Notes: generated by a model from the sequence alone, not told the origin. Counted from the stretch's first letter, positions 36,354-47,602 are shown. The stretch: DNA of 64,000 nucleotides from Orlajensenia flava (GCF_004801905.1 NZ_SSSN01000001.1:1-64000); one strand, 5' to 3'. A program made the numbers and translations.

Positions 36354-37648
36354 GATGCGTGTCCTTCCAGGAGCCGCTCGGCGGCCGAATCAGTGATCTG
36401 GTCCTCGCCACCACCGGGGATGAGGTGCCCCATGCGGTCGCGCTTGGCCTCGAGGTAGCCCTCGTTGAATGCGCCGACGCCGACGATGAGCGGCACCCGC
36501 TCGGTTACCGTGACGCCGCGAGCCTCGAGCTGACGGACCTTCTCGGGATTGTTGGTCAGCAGTCGCACCGAGGCGATGCCCATCTCCTCCAGGATGGCCA
36601 CCGCAGCGCCGTAGTCGCGCGCATCGGCGGGCAGTCCCAGCGCGAGGTTGGCGTCGAGCGTGTCGAAGCCGTCCTCCTGCAGGCGGTAGGCCCGGAGCTT
36701 GTTGATGAGGCCGATACCGCGACCCTCGTGACCGCGGAGATAGATGACGACGCCGCCGTCGCGCTGGACGGTGTCGAGGGCGGCATCGAGCTGCGGACCG
36801 CACTCGCACTTGAGCGACCCGAAGGCCTCGCCGGTCAGGCACTCGGAGTGCACGCGCACGACCGCGCCGGGAGCCGACGGATCACCCGCGACGAGCGCGA
36901 CGTGGTCGGCACCGGTCTGGCGGTCCCGATAGGCGCGCACGCGGAACGGGCCGTGCGTGGTGGGCACGGTGGTCTCCACCTCGAAGTCGACGCGAGACGT
37001 CTCGGGGATGGGCACGACGACGGGCACGTCGGTGTCGCAGTGCCACTCCTGCAGCCACGCGACGATGGCGGCGACCGTCGTGACCGGAAGGCCGTCGCGC
37101 TCGCCGAGCTCGAGGAGTCCGCGCAGGCGCATCATCTCGCCGTCGTCCGCGACGAGCTCGCCGATGACGCCGACGGGGGAAAGTCCGGCGAGCTTGAGCA
37201 GGTCGACCGTCGCCTCGGTGTGTCCTCCGCGCTCCCGCACACCCCCGGCGACCGCGCGCAGCGGCAGCACGTGTCCGGGACGGATGAGGTCGCTCGGCTC
37301 GGAGGAGGGATCGGCAAGCACTCGTAGCGTGTGGGCGCGGTCGGCCGCGCTGATGCCGGTCGAGAGACGGTCGGCCGCGTCGACGGTGATCGTGTAGGCG
37401 GTTCGACGGTCGTCCTGGCTCTGCTGCGTCATGAGCGGCAGTTCGAGCCGGTCGGCGATCTCGTCGGGCATCGGCGCGCAGAGGTAGCCCGAGGTGTTGC
37501 GCACCATCCAGGCGATCCACTGCTGGCTGGCGAACTCCGCCGCCATGACGGCGTCGCCCTCGTTCTCGCGCGCCTCGTCGTCCGCGACGATGACGGGCCG
37601 GCCGGCGCGCAGGGCGTCGAGGACCTCGGGAATCGTGGCCAGGCTCAT
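36350..37648 (-). CDS. ribBA: Bifunctional DHBP synthase / GTP cyclohydrolase II
   Basis: 432 aa, two enzymes in one chain. RibB half (1-205): VIVADDEARENEGDAVMAAEF, RPGHVLPLRAVAGGVRERGGHTEA. RibA half (about 210-432): VHSECLTGEAFGSLKCECGPQL with the three zinc Cys, then YLRGHEGRGIGLINK. It makes both precursors of riboflavin from ribulose 5-phosphate and GTP. ATG 37648 overlaps ribE by 4 bases. Confidence 0.96.
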   Translation of the reverse strand: MSLATIPEVLDALRAGRPVIVADDEARENEGDAVMAAEFASQQWIAWMVRNTSGYLCAPMPDEIADRLELPLMTQQSQDDRRTAYTITVDAADRLSTGISAADRAHTLRVLADPSSEPSDLIRPGHVLPLRAVAGGVRERGGHTEATVDLLKLAGLSPVGVIGELVADDGEMMRLRGLLELGERDGLPVTTVAAIVAWLQEWHCDTDVPVVVPIPETSRVDFEVETTVPTTHGPFRVRAYRDRQTGADHVALVAGDPSAPGAVVRVHSECLTGEAFGSLKCECGPQLDAALDTVQRDGGVVIYLRGHEGRGIGLINKLRAYRLQEDGFDTLDANLALGLPADARDYGAAVAILEEMGIASVRLLTNNPEKVRQLEARGVTVTERVPLIVGVGAFNEGYLEAKRDRMGHLIPGGGEDQITDSAAERLLEGHAS

Positions 37649-38310
37649 CGGATGCTCCTCTCGAGCGGGTTCGAGTCGTCGACGAGCGACGACGGGATGC
37701 TGCTGTGCAGGCCGAGCGAGAGCATCCGCTCGACATGGCGGGCCAAGATGTCGGTCTCGATGTTGACCCGGTCGCCGACCACGCGCTCGCCGAGTGTCGT
37801 GGCGACGAGTGTCTCGGGGATGAGCGACACCTCGAACCAGCCATCGTCCAAGCCGCCGCCGACCGCGCTGACGGTGAGCGAGGTGCCGTCGATGGCGATC
37901 GAGCCCTTGTCGACGACGAGGGGAGCCAGCGCGGCGTCGAGGCTGAGGGTTACGACGCGCCACGCGTCGCCATCCGTCACCGAGAGCACCTGCGCGGTGC
38001 CGTCGATGTGCCCCTGCACGATGTGGCCGCCGAGCCGGTCGCCGACACGCGCGGCGCGCTCGAGGTTGACGGCGAGCCCCGCGTTGGCGCCGTCGAGGGT
38101 CGACATGGCCAGCGTCTGGGCCATCACGTCGGCGGTGAAGCTGGTCTCGGTCGACTCGACGACCGTGAGGCACACCCCGCTGACCGCGATGGAGTCGCCG
38201 TGGCGCACGCCGTCCACGACGGCTGGGCCGTTGACGGTGATGCGGGCCGAGTCGCCGACCCGGTCGACGCGATCGATGCGACCGATCTGCTCGATGATTC
38301 CGGTGAACAT
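37645..38310 (-). CDS. ribE: Riboflavin synthase alpha chain
   Basis: A 221-aa enzyme with the usual duplicated lumazine-binding barrels: MFTGIIEQIGRI and SGVCLTVVE in the first, GGHIVQGHIDG and IDGTSLTVSAV in the second. It dismutates lumazine to riboflavin. It starts one base after the ribD stop. Confidence 0.96.
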   Translation of the reverse strand: MFTGIIEQIGRIDRVDRVGDSARITVNGPAVVDGVRHGDSIAVSGVCLTVVESTETSFTADVMAQTLAMSTLDGANAGLAVNLERAARVGDRLGGHIVQGHIDGTAQVLSVTDGDAWRVVTLSLDAALAPLVVDKGSIAIDGTSLTVSAVGGGLDDGWFEVSLIPETLVATTLGERVVGDRVNIETDILARHVERMLSLGLHSSIPSSLVDDSNPLERSIR

Positions 38311-38311
38311 G

Positions 38312-39364
38312 TCACTGACCTTTCTCGGGGGCGGCGATGACCAACAGGTCGTCGCCGAGTCTGTGGATGCGCTCGATGCGCAGGCGCGGTGCAGCAGAGA
38401 GCGTCGCCACGCCGATGTCCTGCAGGGCGAGGCGCGGGCCGCCGATGAGGACCGGTGCGAGGTAGACGAGCACCTCGTCGACGAGGCCTGCCGCGATGAA
38501 CGCGCTCGCGAGCGTCGGGCCTCCTTCGACGAAGAGGGAGCGGATGCCGCGATCGTGCAGTGCGCGGAGGTCGGCCGCGAGGTCGTCGCCGGTCACCTGG
38601 ACGGGCTCGTGCTCGCCGCGGCGCAGGGCGGCGTCGGCGGGGACGGCCCGGTGCCCGAAGACGACCGGCACGGGCTGGTCGGCCAGCAGCGAACCGTCGG
38701 CGGCGCGTGCGGTGAGGGAGGGGTCGTCCGCCAGGACTGTTCCGGTGCCGACGGCGATCGCATCAGAGGCCGAACGGCGGGCGTGCACGTCGTGACGAGC
38801 CGGCGCACCGGTGATCCACTGACTGCTGCCGTCTGCGGCCGCGGCCCGGCCGTCGAGACTCGATGCCCACTTGACGGTGACGACGGGGCGTCCCAGGCGG
38901 GCGGTCGTCAGCCAGTCGCCGAGCAGATCCTCGACCTCGGACGCGAGCACGCCGCCGTCGACCTCGACACCGGCCTCGCGGAGGCGGGTCGCCCCGCCCG
39001 CTGCACGCGGGTTGGGGTCGCTGACGGCGTGCACCACGCGGGCGACGCCAGCCGCGATGAGCGCCTCCGAGCACGGGCCGGTGCGCCCGGTGTGATTGCA
39101 CGGCTCCAGCGTCACCACGGCGGTCGCCCCCTCCGCCGCACCCGGGGCGAGTCGCGACAGGGCATCCGCCTCGGCGTGCGGTGTTCCCGCTCCGCGGTGC
39201 CAGCCCTCGGCGATCGTCGCGCCATCGGCGTCCAGGATGACGCAGCCGACCTGGGGGTTGATGCCCCTCGCAGGACCGCGCGCGGCCAGTCGGATGGCGT
39301 GCTGCATCGCGGCGACGATCACGTCTTCGCCCAACGGTGCGCTGCTCATCCCGGTCCGATCCAT
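38312..39364 (-). CDS. ribD: Bifunctional riboflavin deaminase/reductase RibD
   Basis: 350 aa. The deaminase half has the zinc motif TPHAEADAL and VTLEPCNHTGRTGPCSEALI; the reductase half has VTVKWASSLDGR and LFVEGGPTLASAFI. It deaminates and reduces the pyrimidine precursor. ATG 39364 is preferred as GGAG lies 6 bases upstream; an in-frame ATG at 39349 has a weaker site. First gene of the operon, downstream of an FMN riboswitch. Confidence 0.95.
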   Translation of the reverse strand: MDRTGMSSAPLGEDVIVAAMQHAIRLAARGPARGINPQVGCVILDADGATIAEGWHRGAGTPHAEADALSRLAPGAAEGATAVVTLEPCNHTGRTGPCSEALIAAGVARVVHAVSDPNPRAAGGATRLREAGVEVDGGVLASEVEDLLGDWLTTARLGRPVVTVKWASSLDGRAAAADGSSQWITGAPARHDVHARRSASDAIAVGTGTVLADDPSLTARAADGSLLADQPVPVVFGHRAVPADAALRRGEHEPVQVTGDDLAADLRALHDRGIRSLFVEGGPTLASAFIAAGLVDEVLVYLAPVLIGGPRLALQDIGVATLSAAPRLRIERIHRLGDDLLVIAAPEKGQ

Positions 39365-39399
39365 CTCAGACTCCGGGGCTTCACGGCATGGCCGACATC

Positions 39400-39432
39400 C
39401 GTCATCCGCGGTTCGGTGAACACCGGATGACG
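39400..39432 (-). promoter_or_regulatory. Hairpin of the FMN riboswitch expression platform
   Basis: CGTCATCCG (39400-39408) and CGGATGACG (39424-39432) form a perfect 9-bp stem, with an inner GTTC/GAAC pair. It starts right after the P1 helix of the riboswitch. No T-run follows, so it may act by a pausing, Rho-linked or RBS-related route rather than as a simple intrinsic terminator. Confidence 0.6.
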
Positions 39433-39548
39433 CGTGCATCCTCCCATCCGGACTTTAACCGTCGGTCCCGGAATTCCACCAGGTCAACCGCTTGCGCGGG
39501 TCGCGGACTGTCACCGCCGGTTCGGATTCTCACCGACCCCGGAGCACG
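39433..39548 (-). ncRNA. FMN riboswitch (RFN element)
   Basis: Read on the minus strand the element has all conserved blocks in order: CCGGGGTCGGTGAGAATCCG, ACCGGCGGTGACAGTCCGCG, AATTCCGGGACCGACGG and TTAAAGTCCGGATGGGAGGA. P1 is CGTGC (39548 side) with GCACG (39433-39437). It lies about 70 bases before ribD, so FMN should turn off the rib operon. Confidence 0.96.
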
Positions 39549-39677
39549 TTTCTTGCTTCGATGATAGTTCAACGCCGGGCGGGGCGGGCTATTCCCGTCA
39601 CCGTACGACCTCCCGTCAGCCGACGGGCGCGACGTGCAGACGCGGCCGTGCCGTGCGGACGCTCCCCGTCAGCGACG

Positions 39678-39724
39678 TGACGAATATCGTCGGCAAGCCA
39701 GTCGACCCCCGACAGATTTCGTCA
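39678..39724. repeat. Third copy of the TGACGAATATCGTC hairpin
   Basis: TGACGAATATCGTCGG (39678-39693) pairs imperfectly with CCGACAGATTTCGTCA (39709-39724). The left 15 bases match hairpin elements A and B. It lies in the 226-base stretch between the HAD gene end and the riboswitch; nothing else is recognised there. Confidence 0.65.
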
Positions 39725-39790
39725 ACTCCCGGGAGGAGGGGTGTTTTTGGCGCCAGCGGACCGAGGCGGAGGGGGTGTGCGACGCGAGTG

Positions 39791-40515
39791 TCATCTCAGG
39801 GCGGCGACGAGGTCATCGAGCGTGCGCAGTTCGATGATGTGGAGGGCGTCGGCTTCGGCGGCGTCGACCGCATCCGGCTTCTCGTCTCGTCGATTGAGCC
39901 ACACCCCGGTGAGACCGGCGCGAGCGGCACCGATCGCGTCGGTCCTCAGGCGGTCGCCGACGTACGCGGCATCCGTCGCCTCCACCCCGAGCAGCTCGCA
40001 GGCGTGCAGGAAGATGCGCGGGTCGGGTTTGGCGACACCGAACGAGCCCGAAGCGACGACCACGTCGACCTGTTCCCACAGCCCGACCCCCTCGAGCTTG
40101 CGACGCTGGAAGTCCTCGTCGCCATTGGTGATCACGCCGATGCGGACGCCTGCCTTCACGCTGCGCAGCCCGGCCAGGCAGCGGACGGCGTCATCGTGCA
40201 GGAGCCACGCGCTGCGGTAGTGCTCGAAGTAGTCCATGAACCACTGCGATGCCTGCTCCGCCGAGAGCGGGACCCCGTGCGCCGCCGCGAAGTCCGTCGC
40301 GCGAGCCCGGCGCTGGCCGTCGTAGTCGAGCTCTCCGGCCAGGTATCGGTGATAGTGGCGCTCCTCCAACGCGTGCCAGAGGGCTACAGCCGACGCGCGA
40401 TCGCGCGGCTCGATTCCCACCGCGCGCATGTGCTCGACGATGCCCTGCGCTACGGCCTCCCGGTGGGCGAACAGCGTGTCGTCGAGGTCGAAGACGACGG
40501 CGTCCGGAAACGCCA

Positions 40516-40516
<1 letters not shown>
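39791..40516 (-). CDS. HAD-superfamily hydrolase
   Basis: A 241-aa phosphatase-like protein with all HAD motifs: I VVFDLDDTLF (catalytic Asp pair), II VITNG, III Lys in GVAKPDPRIF, and IV YVGDRLRTDAIGA. The helical C1 cap lies at residues about 18-95. Resembles the YjjG/2-haloacid-dehalogenase-like group of small-molecule phosphatases. It overlaps trpS by one base. Substrate unknown. Confidence 0.85.
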
Positions 40517-42403
<1,887 letters not shown>

Positions 42404-42410
42404 GGGTTAA

Positions 42411-42416
42411 ATCCTA
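42411..42416 (-). promoter_or_regulatory. -10 element of xthA
   Basis: Minus strand TAGGAT (42416-42411) ends 7 bases before ATG 42403. Confidence 0.45.
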
Positions 42417-42465
42417 GAGGGGAGCCGCCGACGCGGTTCTTCGGAGCGAGGCAGTGCCGTGAGCG

Positions 42466-43674
42466 TCAGGATCGCGGAATCACGCGGGAGGCGTTCTCGA
42501 GTTCCGCGAGTTCCTCCTCGGCGGCCCGCACGCGTCGTCGCACGGCGGCACGCCGCAGCCATCCGGCCGTCGCGAGCTCCGCGCGGGCATCGCGCAGCTC
42601 GACACGAACGGCGACCAGGAGCGCGCGCTGCTCCTCCTGCTGGCGTTCGCGTTCGAGCTGCTGCGGAGTGACCCGCCGCAGCGACACGTTCCGGTCGCTC
42701 GCCGCCGTGAACACCCAGGCCGCTGCGACCAGCGTCACGAGTGCGCTCAGTCGGAACCACAGCAGCAGACCGATGAAGACGGCGAAAGTCGCCAGCAGGG
42801 GATTCTTGGTGGCACTGCCGACGAGGTAGCTGCCGCCCAGCTGGATGACCAGCAACGCGCCGGCTCCGAGCAGGGATCCGCCCCACAACCGGCGCCACGG
42901 CACCGCGGCGCCGGACAGGAACCGGAACATCGTGATGAGCACCACGAGGTCGATCGCGTAGACGACGGCGAGGCCGATGGCGCCGACCGTCAATGTCGAC
43001 CACACGGTCGTGTCGAGTCCGAACAGTCCGAGCACCCACTTCAGGGCCGTCGTGCTCGCCAGCGCGACGGCGGCCCCGACGAGGAGGATGCCCCCGAAGG
43101 TCAGCGAGACCACGAAGTCACGTGCCTTCAGCAGCACGTAGTTGCGGGTGTCCTTCGGCAGCCCGAACATGCTGCGTACGGCCATGCGCGAGTAGGTCAT
43201 CCATCCGATGGCCGTCCAGATGAAGCCGCCGAGCGCGATGGCGCCCGTCCAGCCCAGCAACGAGGCCGATGAGTCCGCGATCTGCATCACGGCCTCCCGA
43301 GAGACCACGCCCGGGTCGCCGATGAAGTCGGGAACTACGTTGTTGATGGCATCGATGATGGTCTGCACGGCAGACGGGCTTCCGGCCAGCAGCAGGCCAG
43401 CGATCGCGAAGACGATGTAGATGGCCGCGAAGATCGCGAACAGCGCCTGATAGGCGATGCCCGCAGACAGCAGGAAGCCGTTGCGGGCGAGGAAACGCCG
43501 CCAGACCCTGACGGGGAAGAGCGCCATCGTCCTCTGCGTGATGTCGGTGACCGCGCGAACCGGCTCCTCGAAGCGCTCGCTCAGCGCGTCGACGCGCTCG
43601 CGGACACGTTCCCGCGCCCCGATGGCGCCCGCGTCAGCGGCATGCTGCAGCGGGTCGCGCGCGTCGGTACTCAC
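42466..43674 (-). CDS. YihY/BrkB-family membrane protein
   Basis: 402 aa with six predicted TM segments (NGFLLSAGIAYQALFAIFAAIYIVF first), the YihY family pattern with W-G-G-S-L-L-G-A and W-F-R-L-S-A. The cytosolic C-terminus (about 320-402) is a charged helix. YihY proteins were once wrongly called ribonuclease BN; real function unknown. GTG start at 43674, with TACGCT ending 6 bases upstream. Confidence 0.85.
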   Translation of the reverse strand: MSTDARDPLQHAADAGAIGARERVRERVDALSERFEEPVRAVTDITQRTMALFPVRVWRRFLARNGFLLSAGIAYQALFAIFAAIYIVFAIAGLLLAGSPSAVQTIIDAINNVVPDFIGDPGVVSREAVMQIADSSASLLGWTGAIALGGFIWTAIGWMTYSRMAVRSMFGLPKDTRNYVLLKARDFVVSLTFGGILLVGAAVALASTTALKWVLGLFGLDTTVWSTLTVGAIGLAVVYAIDLVVLITMFRFLSGAAVPWRRLWGGSLLGAGALLVIQLGGSYLVGSATKNPLLATFAVFIGLLLWFRLSALVTLVAAAWVFTAASDRNVSLRRVTPQQLERERQQEEQRALLVAVRVELRDARAELATAGWLRRAAVRRRVRAAEEELAELENASRVIPRS

Positions 43675-43680
43675 GCTGCC

Positions 43681-43686
43681 AGCGTA
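43681..43686 (-). promoter_or_regulatory. -10 element of the yihY-like gene
   Basis: Minus strand TACGCT (43686-43681) ends 6 bases before GTG 43674. Confidence 0.4.
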
Positions 43687-43730
43687 CCGACAGCGCTCGT
43701 CGGTCCACGCGCGACAGCCGGACGTGAACG

Positions 43731-43883
43731 CCGCTCTGACAACTCAACCGTCGGGCACTAGATGTCGCTGGCGAGGGGGCGCACGACATCTGCTGCCCAA
43801 CGGATGCACATGCCGCTCTGACGAGTCAACGGTGGGGCACCGAGCGCGAGGGCGCCGCCCGACATCCACTGCCCATCGGATGC
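43731..43883. repeat. Two tandem copies of a palindromic intergenic repeat
   Basis: CCGCTCTGAC starts both copies (43731 and 43813, 82 bases apart), each followed by a TCAAC-containing stretch and an inverted repeat. In copy 1, CCGTCGGGCACTAGATGTCG pairs with CGACATCTGCTGCCCAACGG; in copy 2 the outer CGGTGGGGCA / TGCCCATCGG pair is kept. It fills most of the gap between sdhB and the yihY-like gene. Confidence 0.75.
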
Positions 43884-43897
43884 GGACGACGGGCGGG

Positions 43898-44701
43898 TCA
43901 GGCCTTGCCGCGCAGGATCGCCTGCTTGACCTCGGCGATGGCCTTGGTCACCTGGATTCCGCGAGGGCAGGCATCCGTGCAGTTGAAGGTCGTGCGGCAG
44001 CGCCAGACGCCCTCCTTGTCATTCAGGATGTCGAGCCGCACCGCGGCGTTGTCGTCGCGGGAGTCGAAGATGAACCGGTGCGCGTTGACGATGGCGGCCG
44101 GGCCGAAGTACTGTCCGTCGGTCCAGAACACGGGGCAGCTCGAGGTGCATGCCGCGCACAGGATGCACTTGGTGGTGTCGTCGAAGCGCTCGCGCTGGGC
44201 GGCGGACTGGATGCGCTCCTTGCCGGGCGTGGCGGGAGCGGAGTTCGCGACCAGGAAGGGCTGCACCTCGCGGTAGGAGGCGAAGAACGGCTCCATGTCC
44301 ACGACGAGGTCCTTCTCGAGAGGCAGCCCCTTGATGGCCTCGACGTAGATGGGCTTCGAGATGTCGAGGTCCTTGATGAGCGTCTTGCAGGCGAGCCGAT
44401 TGCGGCCGTTGATGCGCATGGCATCCGATCCGCACACGCCGTGGGCACAGGAGCGGCGGAATGTGAGCGACCCGTCCTGCTCCCACTTGATCTTGTGCAG
44501 GGCGTCGAGCACGCGATCGGTCGCGTACATCTCGACGTCGAAGTCCTGCCACTTCGGCTCGTCACCGGTGTCTGGGTCGAAGCGGCGGATGATGAAGGTC
44601 ACCGTGAACGGACGCAGCGTCGGGTCATCGGACATCGGTTCCGTGCTGGTGGTGTTCGCAGCGGCGGCGTCCGTGGTCGCCTCGAGAGTGGCCGTCGACA
44701 T
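43898..44701 (-). CDS. sdhB: Succinate dehydrogenase iron-sulfur subunit
   Basis: A 267-aa protein with the [2Fe-2S] motif CAHGVCGSDAM and a later Cys (RLAC), the [4Fe-4S] motif CILCAACTSSCPV and the third cluster CRTTFNCTDACPRG. It passes electrons from SdhA to the quinone site. ATG 44701 is 2 bases after the sdhA stop; an N-terminal extension of 30 residues precedes the conserved TVTFIIRRFDP. Confidence 0.97.
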   Translation of the reverse strand: MSTATLEATTDAAAANTTSTEPMSDDPTLRPFTVTFIIRRFDPDTGDEPKWQDFDVEMYATDRVLDALHKIKWEQDGSLTFRRSCAHGVCGSDAMRINGRNRLACKTLIKDLDISKPIYVEAIKGLPLEKDLVVDMEPFFASYREVQPFLVANSAPATPGKERIQSAAQRERFDDTTKCILCAACTSSCPVFWTDGQYFGPAAIVNAHRFIFDSRDDNAAVRLDILNDKEGVWRCRTTFNCTDACPRGIQVTKAIAEVKQAILRGKA

Positions 44702-44703
44702 GC

Positions 44704-46518
44704 CTAGTACTTCCTCTCCATCGGCTGGTACCGGGTCATGACGACCGGCTTCCAGTCGAGCGTGATGTGGTCTGCGGCATCGGAGGAGTGCGGGTCGCCC
44801 GACAGGTAGGCCATGGTGTGCTTCATGTAGTTCTCGTCGTCGCGCTTGGGGAAATCGTCGCGCATGTGACCGCCGCGGCTCTCCTCGCGGTTGCGAGCGG
44901 AGAAGACCACCACTTCGGCGAGGTCGAGCAGGAAGCCGAGCTCGATCGCTTCGAGCAGATCGGTGTTGAACCGCTTGCCCTTGTCCTGGATGGCCACGTT
45001 GCGGTAGCGCTCGCGGAGGGAGTGGATGGTCTGGGTGACGTTCGCGAGCGACTCGTCGGTGCGGAAGACCTGGGCGTTCCGATCCATCTCGTCCTGCAGC
45101 TCCTTGCGCAGCACGGCGACGCGCTCGGTGCCGGTCGAGTCGCGTACGGAGTCGAGCAGGGCGCGCACGCCGGCGGCCGGATCCTCCGGGAGCGGGGTGA
45201 AGTCGACGTTCTGCACGTAGGCGACCGCGTTGTTGCCGGCGCGCTTGCCGAACACGTTGATGTCGAGAAGGGAGTTGGTGCCGAGGCGGTTCGATCCGTG
45301 CACCGAGACGCACGCGCACTCGCCCGCTGCGTAGAGGCCGGGCACGACGGTGTCGTTGTCGCGGAGCACCTCAGCGGAGACGTTGGTGGGGATGCCGCCC
45401 ATCGCGTAGTGGGCGGTGGGCATGACGGGCACCGGCTCGTAGACCGGGTCGACGCCGAGGTAGGTGCGCGCGAACTCGGTGATGTCGGGCAGCTTGGTCT
45501 CGAGCACCTCGGCGCCGAGGTGCGTACAGTCCAGCAGCACGTAGTCCTTATGCGGCCCGGCACCGCGGCCCTCGGCGACTTCCTGCACCATGCAGCGCGA
45601 GACGATGTCGCGCGGCGCGAGGTCCTTGATGGTGGGCGCGTAACGCTCCATGAACCGCTCGCCCGACGCGTTGCGGAGGATCGCTCCCTCGCCGCGTGCG
45701 CCCTCGGTGAGCAGGATGCCGAGGCCCGCCAGGCCGGTCGGGTGGAACTGGAAGAACTCCATGTCCTCCAGCGGCAGTCCCTTGCGCCAGATGATGCCGA
45801 CACCGTCGCCGGTGAGCGTGTGCGCGTTCGAGGTGGTCTTGTAGATCTTGCCGAAGCCGCCCGTCGCGAAGATGATCGCCTTGGACTGGAAGACGTGCAG
45901 TTCGCCGGATGCCAGGTCGATCGCGACGACGCCCGACGGCTGGGGAACGCCGTCGACATCCGTCATCACGAGGTCGAGCACGTAGTACTCGTTGAAGAAG
46001 TTGATGCCGAGCTTGACGCAGTTCTGGAACAGGGTCTGAAGGATCATGTGGCCGGTGCGGTCGGCGGCGTAGCAGGCCCGGCGGACGGGCGCCTTGCCGT
46101 GGTCGCGGGTGTGACCTCCGAAGCGGCGCTGGTCGATCTTGCCCTCGGGGGTGCGGTTGAACGGAAGGCCCATGTTCTCGAGGTCGATGACCGCGTCGAT
46201 GGCCTCCTTCGCGAGGATCTCCGCGGCATCCTGGTCGACGAGGTAGTCGCCGCCCTTGATGGTGTCGAAGGTGTGCCACTCCCAGCTGTCCTCCTCCACG
46301 TTCGCGAGTGCGGCGGCCATGCCGCCCTGCGCCGCTCCCGTGTGCGAACGGGTGGGGTAGAGCTTCGAGATGACCGCCGTCCTGGCGCCCGGCCCGGCCT
46401 CGATCGCAGCGCGCATCCCGGCACCGCCGGCGCCCACGATGACGATGTCGAACTGGTGGTAGTGCACGCCGTCGACGACGGTGGACTCGGATGAGGGATT
46501 CACGGTGTCCGTACTCAT
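44704..46518 (-). CDS. sdhA: Succinate dehydrogenase flavoprotein subunit
   Basis: 604 aa. FAD motif [11 protein letters not shown], flavin-linking histidine in [11 protein letters not shown], substrate-side [21 protein letters not shown], and the C-terminal GGHMRDDFP. It oxidises succinate to fumarate. It sits between sdhD and sdhB in the sdhCDAB operon. Confidence 0.97.
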   Translation of the reverse strand: MSTDTVNPSSESTVVDGVHYHQFDIVIVGAGGAGMRAAIEAGPGARTAVISKLYPTRSHTGAAQGGMAAALANVEEDSWEWHTFDTIKGGDYLVDQDAAEILAKEAIDAVIDLENMGLPFNRTPEGKIDQRRFGGHTRDHGKAPVRRACYAADRTGHMILQTLFQNCVKLGINFFNEYYVLDLVMTDVDGVPQPSGVVAIDLASGELHVFQSKAIIFATGGFGKIYKTTSNAHTLTGDGVGIIWRKGLPLEDMEFFQFHPTGLAGLGILLTEGARGEGAILRNASGERFMERYAPTIKDLAPRDIVSRCMVQEVAEGRGAGPHKDYVLLDCTHLGAEVLETKLPDITEFARTYLGVDPVYEPVPVMPTAHYAMGGIPTNVSAEVLRDNDTVVPGLYAAGECACVSVHGSNRLGTNSLLDINVFGKRAGNNAVAYVQNVDFTPLPEDPAAGVRALLDSVRDSTGTERVAVLRKELQDEMDRNAQVFRTDESLANVTQTIHSLRERYRNVAIQDKGKRFNTDLLEAIELGFLLDLAEVVVFSARNREESRGGHMRDDFPKRDDENYMKHTMAYLSGDPHSSDAADHITLDWKPVVMTRYQPMERKY

Positions 46519-46543
46519 GGTCTTTCGGTTGCGGTGCTGGCGG

Positions 46544-46993
46544 TCAGGAGGCCGGGCAGAACGAAGGCAGCAGGTCGGCGGGCGATCCGGCGGGGCACGG
46601 GTCGAAAGTGAAGACCACGAGGGTGCCGAGGATGATGAGGACGGCGACGGCCGCGAAGATGGCGCCCTTGAGGATGCGGCGGCTGGTGCGGTGAGTGGCG
46701 TAGTCGTTCACCAGCGTGCGCATGCCGTTGCCGCCGTGGATGAGGGCCAGCCAGAGCATGGCGACATCCCACCACTGCCAGAACGGCGTCGCGAGCTTTC
46801 CGCCGACGAACCCGAAGTCGATCTGGTCGACGCCGTCTCCGGTGAGGAGGTTGACGAACAGGTGCCCGAAGATGAGCACGAGCAGCAGCACGCCGGAGAC
46901 GCGCATGTAGATCCAGCCCCACTTCTCCCAGTTCACGCCCTTGCGTGCTGGGCGGGCGGGGGAGCGCGGCGCTTCGATAACAGGTGCGGTCAT
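46544..46993 (-). CDS. sdhD: Succinate dehydrogenase membrane anchor SdhD
   Basis: A 149-aa protein with three TM helices; [12 protein letters not shown] has a candidate heme-ligand His and [14 protein letters not shown] the family motif. A 15-base gap separates it from sdhC. Confidence 0.92.
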   Translation of the reverse strand: MTAPVIEAPRSPARPARKGVNWEKWGWIYMRVSGVLLLVLIFGHLFVNLLTGDGVDQIDFGFVGGKLATPFWQWWDVAMLWLALIHGGNGMRTLVNDYATHRTSRRILKGAIFAAVAVLIILGTLVVFTFDPCPAGSPADLLPSFCPAS

Positions 46994-47008
46994 GGCGATT
47001 CCCCTTTC

Positions 47009-47428
47009 CTAGTGGCCGAAGACGTTCATGAGGTGGCGGGGGGCGAAGCCGAGCATCGTGATCACCCAGAGCCCGATGACGATCCAGAACATGAGCTTCT
47101 GGTACTTCACGCCATTCGACCAGAAGTCGATGAGGATGATGCGGATGCCGTTGAACGCGTGGTAGACGATCGCCGCGACCAGCGCGGTCTCGCCGAGACC
47201 CATGATGGGTGTCTGGTACGTGCCGATCACGGCGTTGTACGCCTCGGGGCTCACTCGCACCAGTGCGGTGTCGAGCACGTGCACCAAGAGGAAGAAGAAG
47301 ATGGCGACGCCGGTCACGCGGTGCAGCACCCACGACCACATGCCCTCGCGACCGCGATAGAGGGTGCCTCCCGGACGAGACGAGCGCTTGGTTTCTGTTG
47401 TCAGGGTCCCTGCCGTCTGCTGAGACAT
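47009..47428 (-). CDS. sdhC: Succinate dehydrogenase cytochrome b subunit SdhC
   Basis: 139 aa, three TM helices: WVLHRVTGVAIFFFLLVHVLDTALV has the S/T-H-R-x-T-G motif and a heme-ligand His; YHAFNGIRIILIDF follows. ATG 47428 has GGGAGGG 7 bases upstream. First gene of sdhCDAB. Two CCCTAA direct repeats lie about 105 bases before it. Confidence 0.93.
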   Translation of the reverse strand: MSQQTAGTLTTETKRSSRPGGTLYRGREGMWSWVLHRVTGVAIFFFLLVHVLDTALVRVSPEAYNAVIGTYQTPIMGLGETALVAAIVYHAFNGIRIILIDFWSNGVKYQKLMFWIVIGLWVITMLGFAPRHLMNVFGH

Positions 47429-47530
47429 GACCAACCCTCCCTGGCTGTGTGGAGCGGCCTCGACACGAAAGGAGGCCCGAGACGCTCGACGAGCGCCCAA
47501 CCAGTGTATTCCCCGGGGCTCGCGCGATTC

Positions 47531-47547
47531 CCCTAAGGCAGCCCTAA
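47531..47547. promoter_or_regulatory. Direct repeat CCCTAA x2 between sdhC and manC
   Basis: CCCTAA at 47531 and 47542, exactly 11 bases apart (one helical turn), lies in the shared upstream region. It has some likeness to half-sites of DtxR/IdeR boxes but lacks the full palindrome, so a regulator site is possible but unproven. Confidence 0.3.
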
Positions 47548-47567
47548 CTATCTCGATGTCGAGAGAG

Positions 47568-47595
47568 TTGGCCCCCCGAAGACGGGCGATAGTCT
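47568..47595 (+). promoter_or_regulatory. manC promoter, leaderless
   Basis: -35 TTGGCC (47568-47573), a 16-base spacer, -10 TAGTCT (47590-47595), then 7 bases to ATG 47603. Confidence 0.6.
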
Positions 47596-47602
47596 GGGCG
47601 TC

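Noticed and set aside
47531-47547. Full DtxR/IdeR box
   Set aside because: Only direct half-sites are present, not the 19-bp palindrome.
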